DNA of 34,935 nt from a virus. The stretch covers positions 1-34,935 of the IMG/VR virus record IMGVR_UViG_3300008451_000432; one strand, written 5' to 3'. The position numbers and the translations under genes were made by a program. Shown here one piece after another: positions 22,303 through 29,003 of the stretch (position 1 is its first letter; every line of letters starts with the position of its first letter). The notes under the pieces were generated by a model. The model was not told the origin of the DNA. It made no database searches and saw nothing but the letters and a program-made list of their open reading frames with translations.

Positions 22303-22357
22303 CTATCCGGCAATTGGTCTTGGGTGGACGGGCCGGATAGTGAACCGCCCACCCAAG
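22303..22357 (-). promoter_or_regulatory. Pseudoknot-like RNA element between tail tube and chaperone genes
   Basis: In the transcript, a 12-base stem CTTGGGTGGGCG (22357-22346) pairs with CGTCCACCCAAG (22330-22319), with one G-U pair. Its 15-base loop contains CTATCCGG (22340-22333), which is fully complementary to CCGGATAG (22310-22303) eight bases past the stem. The two pairings would form an H-type pseudoknot or two competing hairpins. The second arm ends eight bases before the chaperone's ribosome binding site. It could lower chaperone translation or transcription relative to the abundant tail tube. Confidence 0.55.
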
Positions 22358-22367
22358 CTGGTTAGCC

Positions 22368-22826
22368 TTATGCGGCAACCTTTACAACGCTGTTGTCAAT
22401 TTCCAGCGTAACTTCTGCCATCGTGATGGCATCGGCGTTGCCGACATTCACCTTGTAGGACATGACCTGACCTGTGAAATACTGCGTTTCGCCATTAACG
22501 AGAACAACCTTCACCGAAACCTGTGCATCGGTGCCAGCAGCAGCTTCGGCGGCATCCTGCAAGACAGTCTGGCCCGTGTCAGCGTCAGACACAGCCATTG
22601 TCAGAGCAACCGAGCCATAGTTCAGCGAACCACGGCGCTTGGCAACAATGCCAGTTTTCAGTGGGGTGTGCGTGGCAAGAGCAGCTTCTGCACCGAAAGC
22701 GGGCAGTTCGGCCAATTCGCCAACCAAAGACCAAGTGAGGGCTTCGAAGCCAGCTTCGTTATACGTTGCGGGCGCGTTAGCGGAAACCGAAACGCCAGTG
22801 CCAACCGAGGAAACAACATCAGACAT
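22368..22826 (-). CDS. Major tail protein, tail tube subunit (152 aa)
   Basis: The tube of the non-contractile tail is built from this protein. The sequence is beta-rich and Ala/Val-rich: SVSANAPATYNEAGFEALTW, GELAELPAFGAEAALATHTPLKTG, then AKRRGSLNYGSVALTMAVSD and the C-terminal KVNVGNADAITMAEVTLEIDNSVV. The GF..L.W...GE....G pattern and the TG...KRRG motif are typical of siphophage tube proteins. Its ribosome binding site (AGGAGTT) follows a palindrome. It lies between neck and chaperone genes and is the expected highly expressed tail gene. Confidence 0.85.
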   Translation of the reverse strand: MSDVVSSVGTGVSVSANAPATYNEAGFEALTWSLVGELAELPAFGAEAALATHTPLKTGIVAKRRGSLNYGSVALTMAVSDADTGQTVLQDAAEAAAGTDAQVSVKVVLVNGETQYFTGQVMSYKVNVGNADAITMAEVTLEIDNSVVKVAA

Positions 22827-22837
22827 TTTAATAACTC

Positions 22838-22851
22838 CTGTTCATGAACAG
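22838..22851. promoter_or_regulatory. 14-base palindrome directly before the tail tube ribosome binding site
   Basis: CTGTTCATGAACAG is a perfect palindrome. On the minus strand its last bases run into the AGGAG ribosome binding site of the tail tube gene. It may form a small RNA hairpin (CTGTT/AACAG with loop CATG) or be a protein-binding site. The gap of about 70 bases is unusual in this dense operon. Confidence 0.35.
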
Positions 22852-22897
22852 CCAAAAGGCTTAGTTCATTTATCACAAGCCCAAATCCATGTCTAAT

Positions 22898-23302
22898 TTA
22901 GCGCAGGCGGCGGGTAACTTCGTCAATTGTTAGACGGGCCATGCCTTTTGGTGCCTGCCGCGAAAACCCGCCAATCGTCTTTGGCCCATCAGAATAAAGG
23001 CCATATTCGAGCGAAGCGATATAAGGCAGATTGTTGGTAATCCAAAAGACATTGCCGGGCGCTTGGCTCACCGCATCTTGGCTGGCTGAAATGGTTTGTT
23101 CGCCACCTTTGTCCAAGGTTTCAAGCTGGGTCATAGTTGGTGCGCCAATGCTTGCCTGCCAGTTAGCGCGGGCGCGTCCCGTATCAACCGGGGTTTTCAT
23201 AACAATGCCAGTTAGCAAGTCCAAGCAGATGACGCGCACCTTGGCATCAGCATTCTTGGTTGTCTTGTCGATGAATTTGCTGATGTCGAGGCTTAGGCTC
23301 AT
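22898..23302 (-). CDS. HK97 gp10-like neck / tail component (134 aa)
   Basis: The sequence has the gp10-like signature: an N-terminal helical region, then TPVDTGRARANWQASIG at about 50-65 (the DTGR..NW motif of the family), NNLPYIASLEYGLYSDGPKTIGGFSRQAPKGM in the second half and an Arg-rich end. The family forms the neck/head-completion ring that joins head and tail. The ATG at 23302 overlaps the preceding stop codon by four bases (ATGA); the frame is open further upstream but inside the tail terminator gene. Length (134 aa) is normal. Confidence 0.75.
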   Translation of the reverse strand: MSLSLDISKFIDKTTKNADAKVRVICLDLLTGIVMKTPVDTGRARANWQASIGAPTMTQLETLDKGGEQTISASQDAVSQAPGNVFWITNNLPYIASLEYGLYSDGPKTIGGFSRQAPKGMARLTIDEVTRRLR

Positions 23303-23694
23303 GCGAATGCCCGATATGTGACCGAGACAGGGATTGCCCACCTGTCACCGCTTGTGAAGGCTGGGCCTTGCGATGTGCGCAGCACAATAACTTTCACGCC
23401 ATCATAGGTTAGCTGGGAAGCCTTGGGGAAGGCATCAGCCACATCCTTAGCCACAGCGATGCCAGCACCCTTAGTGCCGCCAAGAGGCGCATAGACTGTC
23501 ACCTGATAGATGCCGCCGAATTCGTCGCTAGATGTCCCAGCAACGCCCACAGACAGCGTAGGGCCGGGCAACAGGGCTTCTGCAACGTAAACAACGCCAG
23601 CAGTGGGCGTGAATGGCGCATTTTCCCATTGGGTCGGCAAATTCAACGTGTTTAGCTGGCTTGCAAGGGCGGCGGCAATGGCTTGGTTACTCAT
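23299..23694 (-). CDS. Tail terminator / completion protein (DUF4128-like, 131 aa)
   Basis: The tail terminator caps the tail tube and binds the head connector. The protein begins with a helix (SNQAIAAALASQLNTL), then QWENAPFTPTAGVVYVAEALLPGP, GGIYQVTVYAPLGGTKGAG and a final strand GDRWAIPVSVTYRAF, which fits the terminator family called DUF4128. The frame extends to 23745, but the ATG at 23694 gives a proper N-terminus and overlaps the upstream small gene by eight bases. Neighbours on both sides are neck proteins. Confidence 0.75.
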   Translation of the reverse strand: MSNQAIAAALASQLNTLNLPTQWENAPFTPTAGVVYVAEALLPGPTLSVGVAGTSSDEFGGIYQVTVYAPLGGTKGAGIAVAKDVADAFPKASQLTYDGVKVIVLRTSQGPAFTSGDRWAIPVSVTYRAFA

Positions 23695-23854
23695 CGTCAA
23701 AAACCTCCGCAACTTGCATATCAATGGCAACCTTAGTCCCGTCATCCTTCTTTATGACATAAGCGATGACTTTGCCAGAATTGCCGACAAGCACACTATC
23801 AAGGATGCCGACTTCCCAGACCGATGGAAACCACACCTTTGTGCCAATTTCCAT
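23687..23854 (-). CDS. Small neck-region protein (55 aa)
   Basis: A short beta-rich protein: MEIGTKVWFPSVWEVGILDS, then GKVIAYVIKKDDGTKVAID and an acidic end VFDDE. Its plan is that of a small SH3-like fold, but no family is recognised. It lies between a connector and the tail terminator; its ATG overlaps the connector stop codon by one base (TAATG), and its end overlaps the terminator start by eight bases. Tight packing on both sides supports a real gene and a possible head-tail joining role. Confidence 0.65.
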   Translation of the reverse strand: MEIGTKVWFPSVWEVGILDSVLVGNSGKVIAYVIKKDDGTKVAIDMQVAEVFDDE

Positions 23855-24207
23855 TAGTTCGCCCTTAGCTGACAGATATAAACTACATCTGCGCCGCTCT
23901 TGCGGATGCTCTGCACATCCATGATGCGGTAAGTGGTGCTATCTACCAATGCCGTGCAACCGCGCTCTGGGCGCTGCGTAATCAGTTCAAGGATTAAGCG
24001 GATGTCGTTTGCCTGTATCACTGCCCCGTCAATATCCGAAGAAACGTATTTCCCAGCATATCCCTTGGCTGTGTAGCTAGTGCCACCAGTAGGGGTAACA
24101 GGCTCCCCAGTAATAGGGTCAAAAGCAGCAGTGCCAGCGAAGGTAATCGTGACCGCTTCACCATATTTGTCCAGCAGCTTGGCTGCTTGCGCCGCTGTTT
24201 GCCCCAT
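23854..24207 (-). CDS. Head-tail connector / stopper protein (117 aa)
   Basis: The position and beta-rich sequence fit a head-completion 'stopper' that closes the portal after packaging: EAVTITFAGTAAFDPITGEPVTPTGGTSYTAKGYAGKY, SSDIDGAVIQANDIRLIL, then TYRIMDVQSIRKSGADVVYICQLRAN. These features (an early V.I.., D..TGE..., QANDIRLIL and a final V.YICQLR) match stopper/adaptor proteins of siphophages. It begins immediately after the previous adaptor gene, with one base shared. Exact family assignment by eye is not secure. Confidence 0.65.
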   Translation of the reverse strand: MGQTAAQAAKLLDKYGEAVTITFAGTAAFDPITGEPVTPTGGTSYTAKGYAGKYVSSDIDGAVIQANDIRLILELITQRPERGCTALVDSTTYRIMDVQSIRKSGADVVYICQLRAN

Positions 24208-24722
24208 TATGTCCGCACCACCCGCGCCTGCGTAAAGCCACCATCGCTGGTGCTAGACATGAGATAGGGCAAAACAAGGCGATTGACCGCAGGATAGCGG
24301 GCGGCCTGACTGCCAAATTCAGAATAGGTGGTTTCAATGACATCCACCTTTTCCTTGATGATTTGCTGGCCGAGGTCGCTAATCAAATCCTCACCCGCAG
24401 AGGCGCGAAGAGCCATCTCAATGCAGGCGCGAATAACAGCAGTTGGCACAATGTTGGCAGGAACAGGGAATGTGTCCACCTCAACCTGTTCACGCGGCCA
24501 TGAAAGGGCTTGTGTCGAGGTGACGCGATAGCCCTTCCAAGCCTCACGATAGGTCTGCTCCAAGTAATCCGTGGCTTTGATAAGCGATTGCTCTTTGACT
24601 GTCTGCGTCAAGGCAGCCCAGCCAGTGACCCCTCGGTCTGCGACATAGCTGTCAGCAGCCGCAACAGATGCGTAGCTGTTCGAGTTGCTCAAGCCAGCAC
24701 CAGTTTCAACCACAAAAGCCAT
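24207..24722 (-). CDS. Head-tail adaptor (DnaT-like annotated family, 171 aa)
   Basis: The protein (MAFVVETGAGLSNSNSYASVAAADSYVADRG, then LIKATDYLEQTY, LSWPRE and IPVAVIRA-like VPTAVIRACIEMALRA) is the family widely annotated as 'DnaT-like ssDNA-binding', but in siphophages it is the adaptor ring under the portal. The NSYASVAAADSY helix-start and LEQTYREAWKGYR and WPRE motifs are typical. Position directly after the capsid cluster supports adaptor, not replication. Its start codon follows GGAGG. Confidence 0.75.
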   Translation of the reverse strand: MAFVVETGAGLSNSNSYASVAAADSYVADRGVTGWAALTQTVKEQSLIKATDYLEQTYREAWKGYRVTSTQALSWPREQVEVDTFPVPANIVPTAVIRACIEMALRASAGEDLISDLGQQIIKEKVDVIETTYSEFGSQAARYPAVNRLVLPYLMSSTSDGGFTQARVVRT

Positions 24723-24761
24723 GTTTTATTCCTCCGAGCGTCTCCCGGCCTTATCGCTTAT

Positions 24762-25001
24762 TTAAGCCTTTGGCGCAACCTTCGCAGGGCGCTTGGCCTT
24801 CTTTGGCTGTTCTGCTGCTGGGGCTTCCTCGGCAATAGGCTCTGGGGTCGGTTCGGGTGCCGGGGCGGGAGCCGCAACAGGCTCAACCTTTTCACCAGCC
24901 GGGGCAAACTTTGCATCAAGGATGCGATAGCCCTGCGTCTGCAATTCAGCTTTGCGCTCTGGGCTTACGGGGTGGGGTTCATAAATAGTTTTGCGGGCCA
25001 T
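24762..25001 (-). CDS. Small capsid-region protein with Pro/Ala-rich tail (79 aa)
   Basis: The first 35 residues (ARKTIYEPHPVSPERKAELQTQGYRILDAKFAP) look like a small domain; the rest is Pro/Ala/Glu-rich and ends in a Lys-rich tail (KKAKRPAKVAPKA). Such short proteins between the major capsid and adaptor genes are common; they may decorate the capsid or bind DNA in the head. No family name is claimed. It starts in the gap after the capsid hairpin, with a GGAAC ribosome binding site. Confidence 0.6.
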   Translation of the reverse strand: MARKTIYEPHPVSPERKAELQTQGYRILDAKFAPAGEKVEPVAAPAPAPEPTPEPIAEEAPAAEQPKKAKRPAKVAPKA

Positions 25002-25022
25002 GTCAGTTCCTTCAAAGAGTTA

Positions 25023-25045
25023 GGGGGCAGCCCAACACTGCCCCC
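25023..25045 (-). terminator. Stem-loop after the major capsid gene
   Basis: An 8-base perfect stem GGGGGCAG / CTGCCCCC with a seven-base loop lies just after the capsid gene stop codon on the minus strand. The following sequence (TAACTCTTT) has only weak U content. It may be a partial terminator, or an mRNA-stabilising stem that keeps the capsid message abundant. Confidence 0.5.
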
Positions 25046-25057
25046 TCCCCCTGTTGC

Positions 25058-26023
25058 TTAGGCTTCGCCGATGATAACAACGCCAGCAGTATCCTTGATG
25101 CTGGTGACGCACTTATCCCAGTTAGTGCCAGTGGCAAGTTCTGCATCCGTAGGCGACTTGCCGCCGTTGGCAGCATCCCACGAATAACCCTTGAGGCGCA
25201 GACCAAACGAATAGTCCACCTGCATCGTAGTTTCGATGCGCAGTTTGCCGTTGGTGGTTTCGATGTTCGACACAACGTCACCAGCGTCATAGACGATGGC
25301 TGCGCTGTCGGCCAAACCAAGAACAGCGTCATAATCAACGCTGCTTTCAGTGAACGACAGAGCAGGGGCATCGGTGACCACGATGGCGCGGCCAAGGATG
25401 TCCACAACAGTCACATCGCCAGCAACAAACAGGTTGTTTGCGTTGGTGATGTTCTGGCCGAGCAACTTGTGGAAAGTCGCGCCCGTCATAACATCGGCAA
25501 CGATGCGCGAAGATGCGTCACCAAACAGGGCATGACCGCTGTTGATGGCGTTCTGCGTGATTTCGTTGCCAGAACCAGCCGAATACCAAGCACCAGCCTG
25601 ATTGCGAGTTGCAGCGACAGCAGCAGCAATCGCAGTATTCAACTGGTCTTTCAGCATGGCTTCGGCAAAGTTGCGCGATGCAACTTCAATGCCTTCGGCG
25701 GTCGGCTTGTTCAACCAAGTAAGCTGCGAAGGCTCAAAGCGGATGGGGCCGAAACCGCCAGCAACTTTGACAGCATTCGCAAGGTTCTGCGTCAGGTCAG
25801 TTGCAGAGGCAGAGCCGTTGGACGCATAGCGGTCAACCCGGCGCTGTGCAGCGTGAACCGAGGCAAAGAAGCTCTCTTGGAAAAAGTCGCCATCAAAGCC
25901 TTCAGTCGTGAGACGGAAAGCGCCGTTTGAGGCGGTGTTAAACTTATCAACCATCTGAGCCAGCGTCTCGATGGTGGCGGGCATGATATACTGGTTAAAA
26001 ACCTGCATCTGCGAAAGAGACAT
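25058..26023 (-). CDS. Major capsid protein (321 aa)
   Basis: The shell subunit. The N-terminal helix (SLSQMQVFNQYIMPATIETLAQMVDKFNTA) is followed by the HK97-type body: FFASVHAAQRRVDRY, WLNKPTAEGIEVASRNFAEAMLKDQLNTAIAAAVAA, IVADVMTGATFHKLLGQN, VTVVDILGRAIVVTDAPAL and the C-terminal IETTMQVDYSFGLRLKGYSW. These motifs match the phage capsid family of about 320-340 residues found in siphophages with scaffold. It starts 11 bases after the scaffold gene, and a stem-loop follows. No separate protease gene is present; a lack of a long N-terminal scaffolding domain fits the separate scaffold. Confidence 0.9.
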   Translation of the reverse strand: MSLSQMQVFNQYIMPATIETLAQMVDKFNTASNGAFRLTTEGFDGDFFQESFFASVHAAQRRVDRYASNGSASATDLTQNLANAVKVAGGFGPIRFEPSQLTWLNKPTAEGIEVASRNFAEAMLKDQLNTAIAAAVAATRNQAGAWYSAGSGNEITQNAINSGHALFGDASSRIVADVMTGATFHKLLGQNITNANNLFVAGDVTVVDILGRAIVVTDAPALSFTESSVDYDAVLGLADSAAIVYDAGDVVSNIETTNGKLRIETTMQVDYSFGLRLKGYSWDAANGGKSPTDAELATGTNWDKCVTSIKDTAGVVIIGEA

Positions 26024-26034
26024 AACTTAAATCC

Positions 26035-26640
26035 TTATTGAGCGAGTTCGGGAAAACGATTTTTAAGCGCATTTACCCGCTGCGACTTGTCCCCGCCAAG
26101 GTTGCCCTTGGGTGCTGGGGGCTGTCCATTTGCAGACTGTCCGCCGGGAGCGCCGCCCCCAACATTTGCAGGCGCTGAGACAAAATGCTTGCCTTCATCG
26201 CCAGCCGCCCACTCTGAAACAGCATCAAACAGCGGTTTGTCACCCATTAGTGCCGAATATTGCCCATTTTCGGCTGCGAGTTGCGTCTGTGATTTTAGCA
26301 TCGCCTTAACGGCTGGCATCATCTCAGGGCGCACCCCAACTTTAAGCAGGGCATCATTAAGGCCATTGTCGATTAGGTAACTTTGCAAAGCGCCATCTTT
26401 TTCTGTCAGGCTCTTGGATAGGTTATCAATCGTCTTGGCGGCCTCTTTTTGCGATTTGTCCAAATTAGCCCGCAATGCCTCAACCTCTGATTGAAGCGCC
26501 GCATATTCGCCGGGGTCAATTTCTGCGCCCTTGGCTCTCGCCTTGGTTGTTCGCAGTTCGCCTAGCAATTCGCGGTTTTTGGCGCTCAGCACCTCAATTG
26601 CTGCCTTCAATTCTTCCAATTCGTTGTTTTCGTCACTCAT
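26035..26640 (-). CDS. Capsid scaffolding protein (201 aa)
   Basis: A mostly helical protein with a long coiled coil at residues 3-85 (ELEELKAAIEVLSAKNRELLGELR and SEVEALRANLDKSQKEAAKTI), a middle helical domain to about 165, then a Gly/Pro-rich linker and a basic C-terminus (KSQRVNALKNRFPELAQ) that would bind the capsid protein. It is directly upstream of the major capsid gene, the usual order. Scaffolds guide procapsid assembly and leave before or during packaging. Confidence 0.85.
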   Translation of the reverse strand: MSDENNELEELKAAIEVLSAKNRELLGELRTTKARAKGAEIDPGEYAALQSEVEALRANLDKSQKEAAKTIDNLSKSLTEKDGALQSYLIDNGLNDALLKVGVRPEMMPAVKAMLKSQTQLAAENGQYSALMGDKPLFDAVSEWAAGDEGKHFVSAPANVGGGAPGGQSANGQPPAPKGNLGGDKSQRVNALKNRFPELAQ

Positions 26641-26743
26641 GTGTGTTGTCCTCTGGACGTTGTTGGCCTCTGGCCGGTGGACGCATTGGCTCTGCCGCAG
26701 CTATCACAGTCCATTTAACACCAATTTCAATGAAATCAAAGCA

Positions 26744-26944
26744 TCATGCAATTGGGGGAATATCACCCTTGTAAAGCGGGTCATTCACGATAAGGGCGAC
26801 ACCTTCCATCACGAATAAACCACTCTCCCAATCATCTGGGTCAGCTTGCACAAGCAGCGTTTCAATCTCAATCAAATCAGATTGCATCAAGCCTGCGCCC
26901 TTATCAGCCAGAATGGCTTGGGCTTCATCTATTTGCTTGCTCAT
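26744..26944 (-). CDS. Small acidic protein after the MuF gene (66 aa)
   Basis: An acidic protein (IDEAQAILADKGAGLMQSDL, LVQADPDDWESGLFVMEGVAL) of unknown function. Its start overlaps the end of the MuF-metallopeptidase gene by 20 bases, so both are likely made together. The acidic character and immediate position downstream of a possible toxin or protease would fit an inhibitor or immunity partner, but no homology supports this; it might equally be a head assembly accessory. The reading frame continues open beyond its stop codon for 36 codons. Confidence 0.55.
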   Translation of the reverse strand: MSKQIDEAQAILADKGAGLMQSDLIEIETLLVQADPDDWESGLFVMEGVALIVNDPLYKGDIPPIA

Positions 26945-29003
26945 TTAACAGCCTTTCAATGAGTTTTGCTGCGTCAGCGTCCACCAAATCGCGCTTGCCC
27001 GTCATATAAAGGGCAAAGTTCTCAGCAAACCACTCGTATTGGTCAGTTGTGCCGTATTTAGAGGCCTGCAAATCCTTCTGCGCACGATTAACGCCAGCCC
27101 AAATATTAATTAAGTCACGCTCCACTGGGGGCTTTTGAGCCAGCCGCGAAACCTCTTTGCCATACATCTGATGAATATGGTGGGCCATCTCATGATAAAG
27201 CACATTTCGCGCTCTATCAAAGCCATCAGCAAAATAGCTGACAGTGTTGAATGGCCGCTCTGCAACATCATTGCCGGGCTTCCATTTAGAGGCATCCCCA
27301 CCAGCCCTGCTTAGTGTGAGCAATTCTTGCCGTGCAATATTCACCTTCTGGCCCAATTCCGTAGCTTCGCGGCGGGCCTCATCCCATTTGATGAAGACTT
27401 CATCATATTCTGGGGTTCCACGAATTTGACCCAACTTTGTCGCAAGCTGCGAAATTTCACCCAGCAAAACATCGCGCCTGTCCATGTCCTTGGCAACTCG
27501 CGCTTCTAGTTCGTCCGCGAAAAATTGAGGCTTTTTGCCACCAACGCCATAGGAATAAGAATTGAAGCTGTCAGGGTTCAGATGCAAAACACCATCGCCC
27601 ATTGCGGCAATCGTTCTGCGCCCAACCTTGATGCCCCTGATTGGTGGAATGCCAAAACGCGCAGAGATGTCATCTAATTCTGGTTTCAAAGCCAGCACCA
27701 TTGATGCCGCCTCATCGTCAAACCCAGCCAGTGCAGCCTTGCCAATGTCCTTTGGCTTTACGTCACGATAAACAATTCTGTTTTCAGTGCCATAAGCAGC
27801 AGAGGTTGCGGCTGATGCCAACTGCGCATCAAGCTGCCTAATCACCTCGCGTTTTTTCAGCACTGGTGTTGTGGCAGCAGTCAACTCAGGATTTATTGCA
27901 GGAGCATTCACATCACGCGCAGGGATTGGCTTGGGTTCTGGCGTGTTGTCCACCTTCACCTTGGTAACGCCACCATATTTGGCCTTGAGTTGCGCAAGTG
28001 TCAGAGGGGTGCCTTGGGCGCTCAGAAGCTGCGACAGCGTGATTTTGCCATCGCGCCACAGTTGCGCCCGGCCTTTGCCCAACATCTCATCAGCGAAGCT
28101 GTCAGGCTTGCTGCGAAGGAATTGGTCAAAGCTAAGGTCGGCAGCAACTTGCCCGTCCATGCTTGAGCGAGTTGATGGCTGGGTGTTCGGGCCAGCTTTT
28201 CCCTCTCCATCAATCTCGGCAAAGGTCTTCGTGATAGGAATGGTGGTTGAGCGACAAGCCCAGTGTGCAGGCGGGCCGCCACCCCAAGGGATATTATGCC
28301 CTTGAGGCTCAAACTCAGGGAATGACCACGTTTTGCCAGAACGGGCGATGCAGATGTCGCTGGTGCGGCCATCTAGTGTTGAAACCCACTGAATAGCCTT
28401 GATGATGTCGGCGTTTTTCTCATAGGTCGCAATACGCGCCTCATTCGAGAGAGTTTGAACGGCAGTTCGTGTGATTGCCACAGCGTCACGGCGGGCCTTT
28501 GATAGCGCCTCTGGGCCTTTGTCAGTCCCATTTCCGACAATCGACTTGGCAATTTCCCTGTTTGTCTGCCCAAGCAAAACCCCATTTTTGATTGTGCGCT
28601 CTAGGTCAAACTGGGTTGTTTCATTCAGCTTACCCCACCACTGACCAAGGGTCGCACCTTGAATGAGCGATGATTTGCCGATGCGGTCAATCACAGGCTC
28701 TGGGGGCAGGACAGCTTCAATGCCAACTTGAGCCATGCTTGCCACTGTATAATTGGCCTCAGTCGCCGCCAGTTCGCCAATAGCAGGCTCTGGAACAATA
28801 ACCCGCGCCTTGAGTTCCTCAATGGCCTGATTAAGCCTTCTGCCTTTGTATTCCGTCAATTCTGGGCCGCGCAGTTGCTTTTCAATGTCAGCAGCAATCG
28901 CGTCATATTCTTTGTTGATGCGGATATTTTCGCCAGAGATAAGGCGCAACAGCAGCAATTGTCGAATAGCTGTCAGGTCAAGCAGGCGGTCTGAGGTGTT
29001 CAC
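26925..29003 (-). CDS. MuF head morphogenesis protein fused to a zinc metallopeptidase (692 aa)
   Basis: The MuF minor head domain spans about residues 130-270, including AITRTAVQTLSNEARIATY, TLDGRTSDICIARSGKTW and the PPAHWACRSTTIP motif at its end; it binds portal in the procapsid. A long middle region (about 300-590) is not recognised. Residues 604-608 are HEMAH, a zinc-binding HExxH, and at about 657-661 EWFAENF supplies further Glu, as in lethal-factor-like peptidases. This may be a MuF-carried toxin injected with DNA, or the phage's maturation protease. It overlaps the collagen-like gene by four bases. Confidence 0.8.
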   Translation of the reverse strand: MNTSDRLLDLTAIRQLLLLRLISGENIRINKEYDAIAADIEKQLRGPELTEYKGRRLNQAIEELKARVIVPEPAIGELAATEANYTVASMAQVGIEAVLPPEPVIDRIGKSSLIQGATLGQWWGKLNETTQFDLERTIKNGVLLGQTNREIAKSIVGNGTDKGPEALSKARRDAVAITRTAVQTLSNEARIATYEKNADIIKAIQWVSTLDGRTSDICIARSGKTWSFPEFEPQGHNIPWGGGPPAHWACRSTTIPITKTFAEIDGEGKAGPNTQPSTRSSMDGQVAADLSFDQFLRSKPDSFADEMLGKGRAQLWRDGKITLSQLLSAQGTPLTLAQLKAKYGGVTKVKVDNTPEPKPIPARDVNAPAINPELTAATTPVLKKREVIRQLDAQLASAATSAAYGTENRIVYRDVKPKDIGKAALAGFDDEAASMVLALKPELDDISARFGIPPIRGIKVGRRTIAAMGDGVLHLNPDSFNSYSYGVGGKKPQFFADELEARVAKDMDRRDVLLGEISQLATKLGQIRGTPEYDEVFIKWDEARREATELGQKVNIARQELLTLSRAGGDASKWKPGNDVAERPFNTVSYFADGFDRARNVLYHEMAHHIHQMYGKEVSRLAQKPPVERDLINIWAGVNRAQKDLQASKYGTTDQYEWFAENFALYMTGKRDLVDADAAKLIERLLNEQANR

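Noticed and set aside
26641-26743. Open continuation of the 66-residue gene beyond its stop codon, up to the scaffold gene
   Set aside because: 36 open codons after a TGA could be read-through, but there is no start codon or read-through context; most likely non-coding.
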